From Schistocerca nitens (taxonomy: Eukaryota; Arthropoda; Insecta; Orthoptera; Acrididae): a DNA stretch of 64,000 nucleotides. The position numbers were made by a program, and so were the translations under genes. The first letter of the stretch is position 1. Every line of letters begins with the position of its first letter. Location of the stretch: the NCBI RefSeq assembly GCF_023898315.1, contig NC_064623.1, positions 21,969,640 through 22,033,639 of the forward strand, given 5' to 3'. A model generated the notes under the pieces. It searched no databases, had not been told where the DNA came from, and saw only the letters and a list, made by a program, of their open reading frames with translations. Shown here piece after piece: positions 22,550-34,123 of the stretch.

Positions 22550-24570
22550 TGTAAGTAGGCTGTTTAGGTGTCAGTAGGCTGTTTAGGTTTTTATATTGGT
22601 AACGCCACGTAGCGCTCTGTATGAATATCACTGGCTGTGCTGTGTGCAGTCTGTGGCTGGTATTTTGAGAGCAGACGATCTGGGCGTGTGTCCATCAGAG
22701 ACAGTAAATTTGTAAGACTGGATGTCATGAACTGATATATATACAGTATATATTATGACACTATTAAGGTGAATACAAGGTAAATACATGTAGGTGAATA
22801 TGGATTGGGGCTAAGAAATGAAAGAGGAAGCCGCTTGGTAGAATTTTGCACAGAGCACAACATAATCGTAGCTAACACTTGGTTTAAGAATCACGAAAGA
22901 AGGTTGTATACATGGAAGAACCCTGGAGATACTAGAAGGTATCAGATATATTATATAATGATAAGACAGAGATTTAGGAACCAGGTTTTAAATTGTAAGA
23001 CATTTCCAGGGGCAGATGTGGACTCTGACCACAATCAATTGGTTATGACCTGTAGATTAAAACTGAAGAAACTGCAAAAAGGTGGCAATTTAAGGAGATG
23101 GGACCTGGATAAATTAAAAGAACCAGAGGTTATACAGAGTTTCAGGGAGAGCATTAGGGAACAATTGACAGGAATGGGGGAAAGAAATACAGTAGAAAAA
23201 GAATGGGTAGCTTTGAGAGACGCAGTAGTGAAGGTAGCAGAGGATCAAGTAGGTAAAAAGACGAGGGCTGGTAGAAATCCTTGGGTAACAGAAGAAATAT
23301 TGAATTTAATTGATGAAAGGAGAAAATATAAAAATGCAGTAAGTGAAGCAGGCAAAAAGGAATACAAACGTCTCAAAAATGAGATCGACAGGAAGTGCAA
23401 AATGGCTAAGCAGGGATGGCTAGAGGACAAATATAAGGATGTAGAGGCTTATCTCACTAGGGGTAAGATAGATACTGCCTACAGGAAAATTAAAGAGACC
23501 TTTGGAGATAAGAGAACCACTTGTATGAACATCAAGAGCTCAGATGGAAACCCAGTTCTAAGCAAAGAAGGGAAAGCAGAAAGGTGGAAGGAGTATATAG
23601 AGGGTCTATACAAGGACGATGTACTTGAGGACAATATTATGGAAATGGAAAAGGATGTAGATGAAGATAAAATGGGAGATGCGATACTGCGTGAAGAGTT
23701 TGACAGAGCACTGAAAGACCTGAGTCGAAACAAGGCCCTCGGAGTAGACAACATTCCATTGGAGCTACTGACGGCCATGGGAGAGCCAGTCCTGACAAAA
23801 CTCTACCATCTGGTGAGCAAGATGTATGAAACAGGCGAAATACCCTCAGACTTCAAGAAGAATATAATAATTCCAATCCCAAAGAAAGCAGGTGTTAACA
23901 GATGTGAAAATTACCGAACAATCAGTTTAATAAGCCACAGCTGCAAAATACTAACACGAATTCTTTACAGACGAATGGAAAAACTAGTAGAAGCCGACCT
24001 CAGGGAAGATCAGTTTGGATTCCGTAGAAGCACTGGAACACGTGAGGCAATACTGACCTTACGACTTATCTTAGAAGAAAGATTAAGGAAAGGCAAACCT
24101 ACGTTTCTAGCATTTGTAGACTTAGAGAAAGCTTTTGACAATGTTGACTGGAATACTCTCTTTCAAATTCTAAAGGTGGCAACAACAACATTGTTTGTTC
24201 TCTATCAAAATCTTTCATTTGCCAACTATGCCTATCAGTAGTTAGTGACTTCAGTAGTTAGAATCTTTTATTTAGCTGGCAGTATTGGCACTCGCTGTAT
24301 TGCAGTAGTTCGAGTAACGAAGATTTTTGTGAGGTAAGTGATTCATGAAAGGTACAGGTTATTGTTAGTAAGGGCAATTCTTGTGTAGAGATTATTGAAA
24401 GTCAGATTGCGTTGCGCTAAAAATTTTGTGTGTCATTTTAGTGTTGATCAGAATAAGTAAAGAGTGAAATGTCTGAGTACGTTTACTTCTGCTCAGCTGT
24501 TTGAAAATCATATAACGTAAAGGGGTTTATCAGCACAATCATTCATAAATTTTTCTAAGGGGAGGTTTCA
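22550..24570 (+). mobile_element. Solo LTR, itself split by a LINE
   Basis: The block starts TGTAAGTAGGCTG and ends GGAGGTTTCA. It is flanked by the 4-bp duplication TGTG (22546-22549, 24571-24574), and removing it restores the PLE frame. The LTR halves are about 22550-22790 and 24190-24570. Orientation is not certain. Confidence 0.7.
22795..24190 (+). pseudogene. RTE-like LINE, internal part with tail
   Basis: A long open frame (to 24241 in LTR sequence) encodes the end of an APE-type endonuclease (LDYIMVRQRF-like, DSDHN), a linker, and the first reverse-transcriptase motifs (KKAGVNRCENYRTISL, FGFRR, FVDLEKAFDNVDW). The FADD catalytic motif and the rest are missing. The coding part ends at 24181 and is followed directly by AACAACAACA, the simple-repeat tail seen at the 3' end of the related LINE at 57430-58440. 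Confidence 0.85.
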
Positions 24571-24844
24571 TGTGAAAGGTGATTTGGGGCTTAGGAAACC
24601 TGGTGTGTTCAAAATTCCGTGTCAATGTGGGAAGGCTTACATTGGCCGTTCGACTGACACAGTGCATGACAGGTGTGTGGAACATCGCCGTCATACGAGG
24701 CAGTAAAATCGGTAGTAGCAGAACACTGCCTAAATGAGGGACAGAGTGTGAAATTTGATGAAACTGTCGTAGTTGCCAACATTTCCGGTTTTTGGAACAG
24801 TGTCTATAAAGAGGCGATTGAAATTAGGTTGTCGGATAATTTAA

Positions 24845-25596
24845 GGGGGGTAGGACGTCAAACGGGCCGACTTGGAGCAGGAGAGGCACCACAGGACATT
24901 TTAATATACACAGTCTATACTTTTACAAATAAATTCATAAAACTTTGTTAGCATGACCAGGAAGGATTCAGGTTTCACACTCACAGCAGAGGAAGTTCCA
25001 AAACATAACAAAACAATTTTTTTTTTTACATGTGAAATTTCATCATTTTTTCACTTGGTATTTGCTGCATTTGTTGCTGTAGGTACACTTTCCTTCGTAA
25101 ATAAGAGAGATTCTTCGATGAATTTTGCACATAATACAAACCATACTTACAGGTGTATGAAACTCTAGAATTTCCCATATCTGTTAAAAACTGTGGTAAA
25201 AATTGAGATAATTAAGTATAAAATTCGAGTTCTCTCTTAACACAAAGTTTAAAATGTAACAGCCCATTCATTTTTCCATAAATTCATACACCTGTCAGTA
25301 CGGTTTGCAAGCTGTGCAAAATTCATCGAAGAATCTCCCTTACTTATGAAGAAAAGTGTACCTATAGCAACAAATGCAGCCAACAGTAAGTGAAAAAAAG
25401 TATGAAATTTCACATTTAAAAAACATTATTTTTTCGTGTTTTTGAACTTTCACTGCTATGAGTGTGAAGTCTGAATCATTACTGGTCATGCTGACATAGT
25501 TTTATGAATTTATTTGTAAAAGTATAGACAGTGCAAATTAAAATGTCCTTTGTTGCCTCTCCTTCTCGAAGTCGGTCCGTTTGACGTCCTCCCCCC
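24845..25596. mobile_element. TTAA-flanked palindromic MITE
   Basis: Ends GGGGGGTAGGACGTC and GACGTCCTCCCCCC lie between TTAA at 24841-24844 and 25597-25600. The arms are complementary over about 340 bp each, so the whole 752 bp can fold back. There is no coding capacity. TTAA targeting is characteristic of piggyBac-type transposases, which would have to act in trans. Confidence 0.9.
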
Positions 25597-26025
25597 TTAA
25601 TCAAAAGAGACAATGGGTTCCCTCTTAGCAAGACGTGGAATCCTATTGTCTCGCATCGAAATTGAACGTTCTTCGGTGCGGCCCTGAGTGCGATATATCG
25701 CTGCCAGCAGTGATCCACCAAGGGCGGCGCCACCTCCCTGTCTTGGAGGGCAGCAACCGTGATGGGCGGCGCATGCGCCGTCTACTGAACGGTGGTCTAT
25801 AATGGACGTCGATTTGCCGCCTAGCGTCAGTTCTCAGCGGGACTCATCAGCAGAAGCAGCATTCTCCTGAAGATGGCGACCAGTTGGATCGCCGAAATAT
25901 CGAGTCAAGTTGATTTTGGGATCCGGCAGCAAACACGAAGAGACTTTCTAGTGACAGTTCTACAAGATTTTGGCATGCTCTCAACTAGGGTGTCTGTTTG
26001 ATGTCAGATATTAGTCTCGAGGTAT

Positions 26026-27478
26026 GTTGTTGTTGTTGTTGTTGTGGTCTTCAGTCCTGAGACTGGTTTGATGCAGCTCTCCATGCTACTCTATCCTGTG
26101 CAAGCTGCTTCATCTCCCAGTACCTACTGCAACCTACATCCTTCTGAATCTGCTTAATGTATTCATCTCTTGGTCTCCCTATACGATTTTTAACCTCCAC
26201 ACTGCCCTCCAATGCTAAATTTGTGATCTCTTGATGCCTCAGAAGATGCCCTACCAACCGGTCCCTTCTTCTTGTCAAGTTGTGCCACAAACTCCTCTTC
26301 TCCCCTATTGTATTCAATACCTCCTCATTAGTAACGTGATCTACCCATTTAACCTTCAGCATTCTTCTGTAGCACCACATTTCGAAAGCTTCTATTCGCT
26401 TCCTGTCCAAACTATTTATCGTCCATGTTTCACTTCCATACATGGCTACACTCCATACAAATACTTTCAGAAACGACTTACTGACACTCAAATCTATACT
26501 CGATGTTAACAAATTTCTCTTCTTCAGAAACGCTTACCTTGCCATTGCCAGTCTACGTTTTATATCCTCTCTACTTCGACCAGTATCAGTTATTTTGCTC
26601 CCCAAACAGCAAAACTCCTTTACTACTTTAAGTGTCTCATTTCCTAATCTAATTCCCTCAGCATCACCCGACTTAATTCGACTACATTCCATTATCCTCG
26701 TTTTGCTTTTGTTGATGTTCATCTTATATCCTCCTTTCAAGACACTGTCCATTCCGTTGAACTGCTCTTCCAAGTCCTTTGCTGTCTCTGATAGAATTTC
26801 AATGTCATCGGCGAACCTCATAGTTTTTATTTCTTCGCCATGGATTTTAATGCCTACTCCGAACTTTTCTTTTGTTTCCTTTACTGCTTGCTCAATATAC
26901 AGATTGAATAACATCGGGGAGAGGCTAAAACCCTGTCTCACTCCCTTCCCAACCACTGTTTCCCTTTCGTGTCCCTCGACTCTTATAATTGCCATCTGGT
27001 TTCTGTACAAATTGTAAATAGCCTTTCGCTCCTTGTATTTTACCCCTGCCACCTTTAGAATTCGAATGAGAGTATTCCAGTCAACATTGTCAAAAGCTTT
27101 CTCTAAGTCTACAAATGCTAGAAACGTAGGTTTACCTGTCCTTAATCTTTCTTCTAAGATAAGTCGTGAGGTCAGTATTGCCTCACGTATTCCAACATTT
27201 CTACGGAATCCAAACTGATCTTCGCCGAGGTCGACTTCTACCAGTTTTTCCATTCGTCTGTAAAGAATTCGCGTCAGCATTTTGCAGCGGTGACTTATTA
27301 AACTGATAGTTCGGTAATTTTCACATCTGTTAACACCTGCTTTCTTTGGGATTGGAATTATTATATTCTTATTGAAGTCGTAGGGAATTTTGCCTGTCTC
27401 ATACATCTTGCTCACCAGATGGTAGAGTTTTGTCATGACTGGCTCTTCCAAGGCCGTCAGCAGTTCTAATGGAATGTT
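26026..27478 (-). pseudogene. RTE-like LINE, 5'-truncated
   Basis: It reads leftward from 27478 through KKAGVNRCENYRTISL, FVDLEKAFDNVDW, GVRQGFSLSP and RFADDIEILS to the C-terminus ending ASNQSQD at 26051. The 3' end has a (CAA)n tail. The frame shifts near 26530. A target duplication of about 12 bp, GTCTCGAGGTAT, lies at 26014-26025 and 27479-27490. It is a typical 5'-truncated insertion and lies just downstream of host exon 2. Confidence 0.9.
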
Positions 27479-27585
27479 GTCTCGAGGTATAGGAAAAGTG
27501 AATGGCAGTGTAAGAACAAATGTAAGAAGAGTACAAGGGTAGTAGATGTAAGATCGGTGGTTGGGGCTTTCAGTGGCGTACGTAC

Positions 27586-27823
27586 CCCGACGCAGAGCAG
27601 GAGTCGATGCAGTCGGCAGCGACGAAGCACGCGAGGTCCGTAGAGAGCTGGTTGTTGGCCGTGGCGTCTGTGAGGCCGGCGAGAGCAGCCACGCCGTCGT
27701 CGCACCCCTCGTAGCCGAGGCTATAGCGTCCCAGCGTCCAGCTCGTTATCAGCCGAAGCATGGCACGCACCGCGATGGGCCGATACTGGAGGGTCTTGTA
27801 GGCTATCACCACGTCAGTGTGTT
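27586..27823 (-). CDS. Host gene exon 2, secreted Cys-rich protein
   Basis: The exon runs from an acceptor ...ACGTTTTGCAG|AA to a donor GGG|GTACGT. The first two bases complete a Lys codon begun in exon 1 at 36010. The exon encodes 78 full codons (from HTDVVIAYKTLQYRP to DCIDSCSAS) and ends two bases into a Gly codon, so at least one more exon is required. Four Cys residues are present. Third-position GC is high, unlike the transposon frames around it. I do not recognise the family. No later exon was identified downstream in this window. Confidence 0.75.
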
Positions 27824-28091
27824 CTGCAAAACGTTGTAACGTATTACTATCTTTACGACGTTTCTCGTCGAGACATATGCGTTACTTGCATTTCTAGCTG
27901 CTTTTCTCACACAAATAATGATAAAAATTCAGAAATTCAGGGTCGCCACCAGCCCAAGCCCTTCCTAACCATTTACAAAATAAAACGGAGCTCGAAAATA
28001 TTAGTTTAATTACTTTAACAATTTTAATTACAAGTACGCAAATTTCTTCAAGCAGCCAGATAAATAGCACTCCGTGTCGTGCATGAAGCAA

Positions 28092-28257
28092 CTTCCAGAA
28101 TGAGATTTTCACTCTGCAGCGGAATGTGCGCTGATATGAAACTTCCTGGCAGCTTAAAACTGTGTGCCCGACCGAGACTCGAACTCACAGTTTTAACCTG
28201 CCAGGAAATTTTATATCGGCGCACACTCCGCTGCAGAGTGAAAATCTCATTCTGGAA
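28092..28257. repeat. Short tRNA-derived foldback element
   Basis: Two arms of about 70 bp (CCAGAATGAGATTTTCACTC and its complement) enclose a remnant of the tRNA-like segment GACCGAGACTCGAACTC. It is a small relative of the elements at 32913-33220 and 43440-44071. Confidence 0.85.
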
Positions 28258-29149
28258 ACATGATTCTATCGTCTGTGGCTGCGGTTTTAAGCTTTATGTA
28301 CGGAGGAGATGTGATATGACGCCACACCATGGCTTGTAGTTCCGTTTCCGGTGCGAAGTGATGAACCTACATTTTATCGCTCGTGACGATGTTCGATAAG
28401 AAATGGTACTATCAGCCTTGTAGCAAGCAAACAGTTCCGCACAGATGGTCCTTCGTTGATCTTTATGGTCTTCTCTTAAGTGGGGATGATCCCAGTGGGC
28501 ACATACATCTGTGTACCCCTACGGGTAGATGAGTGTGCCAGCACTAACAGAAGAAACGGACAGTTGAGCAGCGAGGTGCGTGTGACGCGTCCATCACTTA
28601 GAATGAGAGTGTTCGCACGTTACAGCACTGCGAACGGGCCGCACACGGGGGATCGGACAGATTTGCACGACATCTTTGCGATGGTGACAGACACCTAGGA
28701 ATTTTTAACATGTTTCAGCCCAGTCAGCAACTGTGATAAATTAATATTTCAAAAATCCGCCTCAGTTGCGAAATGTTACTGGTCTTTACCCAGGTTTCAG
28801 TTAATCTAGCCTTCTTCAGAAGCATAAAATAAGCTAATACATGCCAGAATAAGACGCAGTCAAACATAAAAAGCTTAAGTACCGTGATACCAGGTGAACC
28901 TACGTTACTTAGCTGAGGAACAGCCCCTTCGTGGAAAGGGGTCGATTAGCCGCGGACGCTACGTTGGAATTGACTGTGGCACGCGGATATGTGCCGAGCA
29001 AGATGGCGGATCACGGAAAGTCAAAGGTGCCTGCCACTGGCTGTCTTTATGTTATGTACTGGGAAATTACCTATAACCTTAAACCATAAATCACACCAGT
29101 GGCAAGACGCAATCAATACCTTCACTGCGCGATAACAACGGCCAAGTCA
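28258..29149. other. Intronic, no gene recognised
   Basis: The stretch 28350-28700 has the feel of degraded coding sequence (a plus-strand frame ends in FARYSTANGPHTGD), but I cannot name it. A weak PLE-type hairpin motif is on the minus strand at 28795-28819. Confidence 0.35.
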
Positions 29150-30790
29150 CTGATAACAGTGCCACTAAAGCAGAGTTATTAAAAAGGTTTCCCGAAACTC
29201 CTTCACCGAAGAAGACGAACTAAATATTCCTGAATTCCAATCAAGAACAACTGCCAAGATGAGAAGCATAGAAGTAGATATCCTCGGTGTGACAAAGCAG
29301 CTTAAATCACTTAATAAAGAAAAGGCCTTCGCTCCAGATTGTATACCAGTCAGGTTCCTCTCAGAGTATGCTCCGTATTTAGCAATTATATACAGCCGGT
29401 CGCTCACAGAAAGGTCCGTACCTAAAGACTGAAAAGTTGCTCAAGTCACACCAATACCCAAAAAGGGAAGGGGGAGTAATAAACTGAATTACAGGCCCGT
29501 ATCAGTAATGTCGATTTGCAGTAGCGTTTTGGAATGTATACTGTATTTGAACATCATAAAGTACATCGAAGAAAACGATTTACGGACACATAGTCGGCAC
29601 TGATTTAGAAAATACCATTCTTGCGAAACACAACTAGCTCTTTATAATCATGAACTAATTGGTGCTATCGACACGGGCTATCAAATTGATTCCACATTGT
29701 TAGATTTCCAAAAGGTTTTCGACACTGTTCCTCACAAGCGTCTTGTAACGCAACTATCTATGGAATATCGCCTCAGTTGTGCGACTGGATTCGTGATTTC
29801 CTGTCAGAAAGGTCACAGTTCGTAGTCATAGAAGGAAAGTCGTCAAGTAAAACAGAAATATTCGGCGTTCCCCAAGGGAAGTGTTACAGGCGATCTACTG
29901 TTCCTGATCTCTATTAACGACATAGGAGACAATCTGAGTAGCCGTCTTAGATTGTTTGCAGATGATGCTGTCATTTGCCGTCTTGTAAAGTCATCAGATG
30001 ATCAAAATAACTTGCAAAATTATTTAGATAAAATATTTGTATGGTGCGAAAAGTGGCCATTGACCCTGAATAAAGAAAAGTGTGAAGTTATTCACATGAG
30101 TACTAGAACAAATCAGCTAAATTTCGATTACGGGATAAGTCACACAAATCTGAACGCTGTAAATTCAGCTAAATACTTTGGGATTACAATTACAAATACC
30201 TAAATTGGAACGATCACATAGATAATATTATGGGTAGAGCAAACCAAAGACTGCGATTCATTGGCAGAACACTTAGAAGGTGGAACAGGTCTACTCAAGA
30301 GACTGCTTACACCACGCTTGTCCGCCCTATTCTGGAGTACTGCTGTGCGGTGTGGGATCGGCATCAGGTGGGACTGACTGATGACATCGAAAAAGTACAA
30401 AGAATGGCAGCTCGTTTTGTATTATCGTGAAATAGGGTTGATAGTGCCATAGACATGATACGTGATTTGGAGTGGCAATCATTAAAACTAAGGTGTTTTT
30501 CGCTGCGACGGGATCTTCTCATGAAATTTGATGAAATTTGAATCACCAGTTTTCTCCTCCGATTGCGTAAACATTCTGTAGCCACCCACCTACATAGGGA
30601 GAAATGATCAACACGATAAAATACGAGAAATAAGGGCTCGCACAGAAAAATTTAAGTGCTCGTTTTTCCCGCGTGTCGTTCGAAAGTGGAACAGTAGAGA
30701 GACAGCTTCAAGGTGATTCACTGAACCCTCTGCCAGGCACTTTATTGTCAATAGCACAGTCATCACGTAGAAGTAGATGTATATGTAGAA
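29150..30790 (+). pseudogene. Jockey/CR1-type LINE reverse transcriptase relic
   Basis: Recognisable order: FLSEYAPYLA, TPIPKKG, NYRPVSVMS, FDTVPHKRL, INDIGDNLSS, RLFADDAVICR (catalytic), WPLTLNKEKCEV, and a thumb-like region ending in a GTAGATGTATATGTAG tail. Several stops and frameshifts break the frame. It lies in intron 1 of the host gene, in antisense orientation. Confidence 0.85.
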
Positions 30791-30955
30791 ATTTGTGAGG
30801 GAACAAGGCACTAAGTAGATAGAATCCTACCTTATTAACTGATACGAAATTTACTTAGACGTTACGTTCAGCTTGTTAGATTAAAAACCACATATGATCA
30901 CCGCTATGTTGGTATGGTTCCGCACGATCTCATGCGGGGGATGAACAAGGTTATA

Positions 30956-32363
30956 CACTGCTGGCCACCGTAAATGCAACACCCTGAAGGAAGCATCCGA
31001 ATCAAGTGAAATTTACACCATGGGTTTGCAGCGATGAGATATGCAACTGATTAGAATTTCAGCGCAGACGCACATCACGCGCGCCTGTGGCGCCACCTCA
31101 TAGCGCCATTTAAGGCTTGGCGATTTCGACGAGTGTACGTTCGGCACGTGTGTTTACCTTGTAGTTGTGTCACAAGACGATCAGTTATGCCTCGTAGACA
31201 ACAGCGAACATCTTTTGATCAAGTATCCGAGTTCGACAGAGGAAGGATAGTGGCTTACCGAGATTGTGGATTATCATACAGAGAAATCGCTAGTCGTGTT
31301 GGACGAAACCAAACAACTGTAATGCGGATATGTGACCGTTGGATGCAGGAGGGTACGACGGACCGACGCGGTCGATCGCATTCACCTCGGTGCACCACTG
31401 CACGTGCTGATAGGCAAATTGTGCGCATGGCAGTGACGGATCGCTCAGTGACATCCCGAACCATAGCACAGCACATTGCGTCTGTAACGCTTCATCCAGT
31501 GTCTGCGCGTACCATTCGACGCCGTTTACAGCAGAGTGGTCTGTCCGCAAGACGTCCATTGCTTCGCCTACCATTGACGCAGAACCACAGACGTCTCCGT
31601 CGCCAATGGTGTGATGACAGACGGATGTGGACGGCAGAATGGAATGACGTTGTCTTTACTGACGAGGCACGCTTCTGTCTTCAGCACCACGATGGTCGGA
31701 TTCGAGTGTGGAGACACCGTGGAGAGAGGATGCTGGACAGCTGCATTATGCACCGCCACACTGGTCTTGCACCGGGTATTATGGTATGGGGCGGTATTGG
31801 ATATTACTCTCGCACGCCTCTAGTACGCATTGCCGGTACTTTAAATAGCCGGCGCTACATATCCGAGGTGCTGGAGCCAGTTGTCCTTCCTTACCTTCAG
31901 GGCTCGGCCGCAGCCATATTTCAACAGGATAATGCGCGACCACACGTGGCACGCATTGTCCAAAGGTTCTTCGTCAATAACCAGATTGAATTGCTTCCCT
32001 GGCCGGCTCGCTCTCCGGATCTTTCGCCGACAGAAAACATGTGGTCCATGGTTGCTCAACGAGTGACCCAGATTACATCCCCAGCTGCCACACCAGATGA
32101 TCTTTGGCAACGTGTGGAAGCTGCTTAGGCTGCTGTACCCCAGGAACACATCCAACGTCTCTTTGACTCAATGCCGAGACGTGTGGCAGCGGTTATCTCC
32201 AACAATGGCGACTACTCTGGATGCTGATTCTGGCAGGAACCACATGTCACAGACGTCTGTAAACGTAATCATTTGATACTTGGTCAACATGTTATCTACA
32301 AAATAAATTTTGTTGTGCTACCTCTTGTCTTTCTTGGTGTTGCATTTACGGTGGCCAGCAGTG
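30956..32363 (+). mobile_element. Tc1-like element in the host intron
   Basis: The inverted ends CACTGCTGGCCACCGTAAAT pair over 28 bp. TA duplications lie at 30954-30955 and 32364-32365, length 1408 bp. The transposase is complete except for one stop codon. It is antisense to the host gene. Confidence 0.93.
31187..32227 (+). pseudogene. Tc1-like DD34E transposase, one premature stop
   Basis: The ATG at 31187 opens MPRRQQRTSF. Two helix-turn-helix units are followed by the catalytic domain VFTDEARF, QQDNARPH and SPDLSPTE, with 34 residues between the last two. TAG at 32126 interrupts the frame where relatives have Trp (VEAAWA in the copy at 62195). The frame then continues for 32 codons to TGA at 32225. 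The first 313 residues are intact, so loss of function is recent or the truncated product could still bind ends. Confidence 0.88.
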
Positions 32364-32880
32364 TATGTCAGTAACGCGAGAACTTCTCAGGGTTAGGAGA
32401 AGGTGCAAATAAAATAATTTCCATTATACATGGAGTAATACGTCACTTTGTTAACGCGAAATTTGACTAAGGTTTTTATATTATGGCACTACATTACTAC
32501 GCATTAATGGCTGACTGGGTGTGTAAAGCTTAGGGCATAATTTATGGTTTTATACACAGGTGGTCAACGTTGTGTTTAGGAAATCTGTAATAACTTAACC
32601 AAACATACACTAACTATAAATATAATACGTACGAGCGTCCACTGTATGTAGTCACAAGGGTGACGTGGAACAAAACTCTTAAGGGAAAAGATTGATTATT
32701 AGTTAGCAGTGGGTTCAAGACCCTAAGTTTTCAAATAGGTTATGCCACGCTAATTGTCGAAATACACACTCTAGTGTATCAGATATTACCTATTTATGAT
32801 GTTGCCTACAAGGCTATTAACAATTTACGATGAGGATTATTGTGAGCGTCCTGGAATTCTCACATAGACTACCAAGAAAT
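32364..32880. other. Intronic, no gene recognised
   Basis: AT-rich sequence with no coding or structural signal. Confidence 0.4.
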
Positions 32881-32884
32881 AAGG

Positions 32885-33505
32885 ACCTAATATTTAAAGT
32901 AGGGTGTGTCAGAATGAGCTTTTCACTCTGCAGCGCAGTGTGCGCTGATATGAAACTTCCTGGCAGATTAAAACTGTGTGCCGGGCCGAGACTCGAACTC
33001 GGGACCTCTGCCTTTCGCGGACAAGTGTTCTACCAACTGAGCTACCCAAGCTCGCCTCACGCACCCTCTTCACAGCTTCACTTCTGCCAGTACCTCGTCT
33101 CCTACCTTCCAAACTTTACAGAAGCTCTCCTGCCCAGGAGAGCACTTGTCCGCGAAAGGCAAAGGTCCCGAGTTCGAGTCTCGGTCCGGCACACAGTTTT
33201 AATCTGCCAGGAAGTTTCATAGGGTGTGTCAGGACGTACAACGCAACTGCTAACACACTTATGTACTATTGACCGATAAAGGTCAAGCTAATACTATGAA
33301 CATAAGCTATATTCTTCCCTATTGAACGGGAACATAAATTACGGATATGGTCTAATAGCGAGCAAAGTGTAAATGTCTCACGTATGTTAATAGCATAAAT
33401 CAGAACCTAGTATTTAAAGTAGGGTGTGACTGGGCCTACAACGCCCCCATCATCACGCTTACGTGCTGCTGACCGACATAGGTCAAGCATTTACAGAATA
33501 TTGTC
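32885..33505. repeat. Tandem duplication of about 200 bp
   Basis: The sequence TATTTAAAGTAGGGTGTG...GGTCAAGC occurs at 32889-33290 (interrupted by the tRNA-derived element) and again at 33411-33495. Subtracting the insertion gives a period of about 204 bp. Confidence 0.65.
32913..33220. repeat. tRNA-derived foldback retroposon
   Basis: The left arm carries a tRNA-like segment on the minus strand (GGGTAGCTCAGTTGG, then GAGTTCGAGTCTCGG). The right arm carries a second tRNA-like piece on the plus strand. A perfect 12-bp target duplication AGGGTGTGTCAG (32901-32912, 33221-33232) flanks it. The arrangement is palindromic, unlike a normal SINE. Confidence 0.88.
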
Positions 33506-34123
33506 TGCAAACTAACCTTTGATGGGAATAAAATCTCAAAGGTTACACTGTATATAGCGTGACTAAGCGGGCAACGCTATAGTTCTCATAAAAAAGATTC
33601 TTTAGAGCAACAAGGTCAACGTTAACTGCCTAGGGAAGAATACTTTAAACTGTATTCCATAAATATTAAAGTTAGCTTAAATTGGCGTCAAGATCTCATG
33701 AAATAGCATCGGCCAGCTTGAATTAAAGGCGGGCATAAGTCTTAATGCCTATGGGTAGAAAGAAAAGGCAATGTGTGCCAGCACCGTTGGTATGTTTGTC
33801 TACCATATTGTCAGTTATGTTGGAACGAGAACTATATATACCGTAAGGAATATTAATTAAACCATAGTATTGAACGTCACTAAATGTCGTGGTGAATTTC
33901 TAAGTCTTAAGCGTCGAAGTATCAGGAATGGATATGCAGTGACAAGGCACGAAAGTTAGTGTTATACTTTAGCTACGTGCCTTTCTTAACTGTTACACGT
34001 AAACTAATCATTCTCTGATTGGTATAACGTTGACCATCTGTATTGCAAAAGTCATCTATATCCAAGTTGCATATAGTGATTTGGAAACTTAACTTGTGTG
34101 TAACAGGACTAAGTATGACAGTA
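33506..34123. other. Intronic, no gene recognised
   Basis: No coding or repeat signal is supported. Confidence 0.4.

Larger units (their letters stand above)
22493..25950 (+). mobile_element. Penelope-like element (PLE), interrupted twice
   Basis: The pieces at 22493-22549, 24575-24844 and 25601-25950 join into one element. Joining the first two continues one frame: VFRPASKIRALLGSV, then KGDLGLRKPGVFKIPC, then CGKAYIG, the catalytic start of a GIY-YIG endonuclease. A frameshift follows near 24690, then AEHCLNEG...FWNSVYKEAIEIRL. The 3' UTR ends in the hairpin motif at 25867-25897. The reverse transcriptase is missing by 5' truncation. The first interruption is a solo LTR and the second a TTAA MITE. 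Confidence 0.85.
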
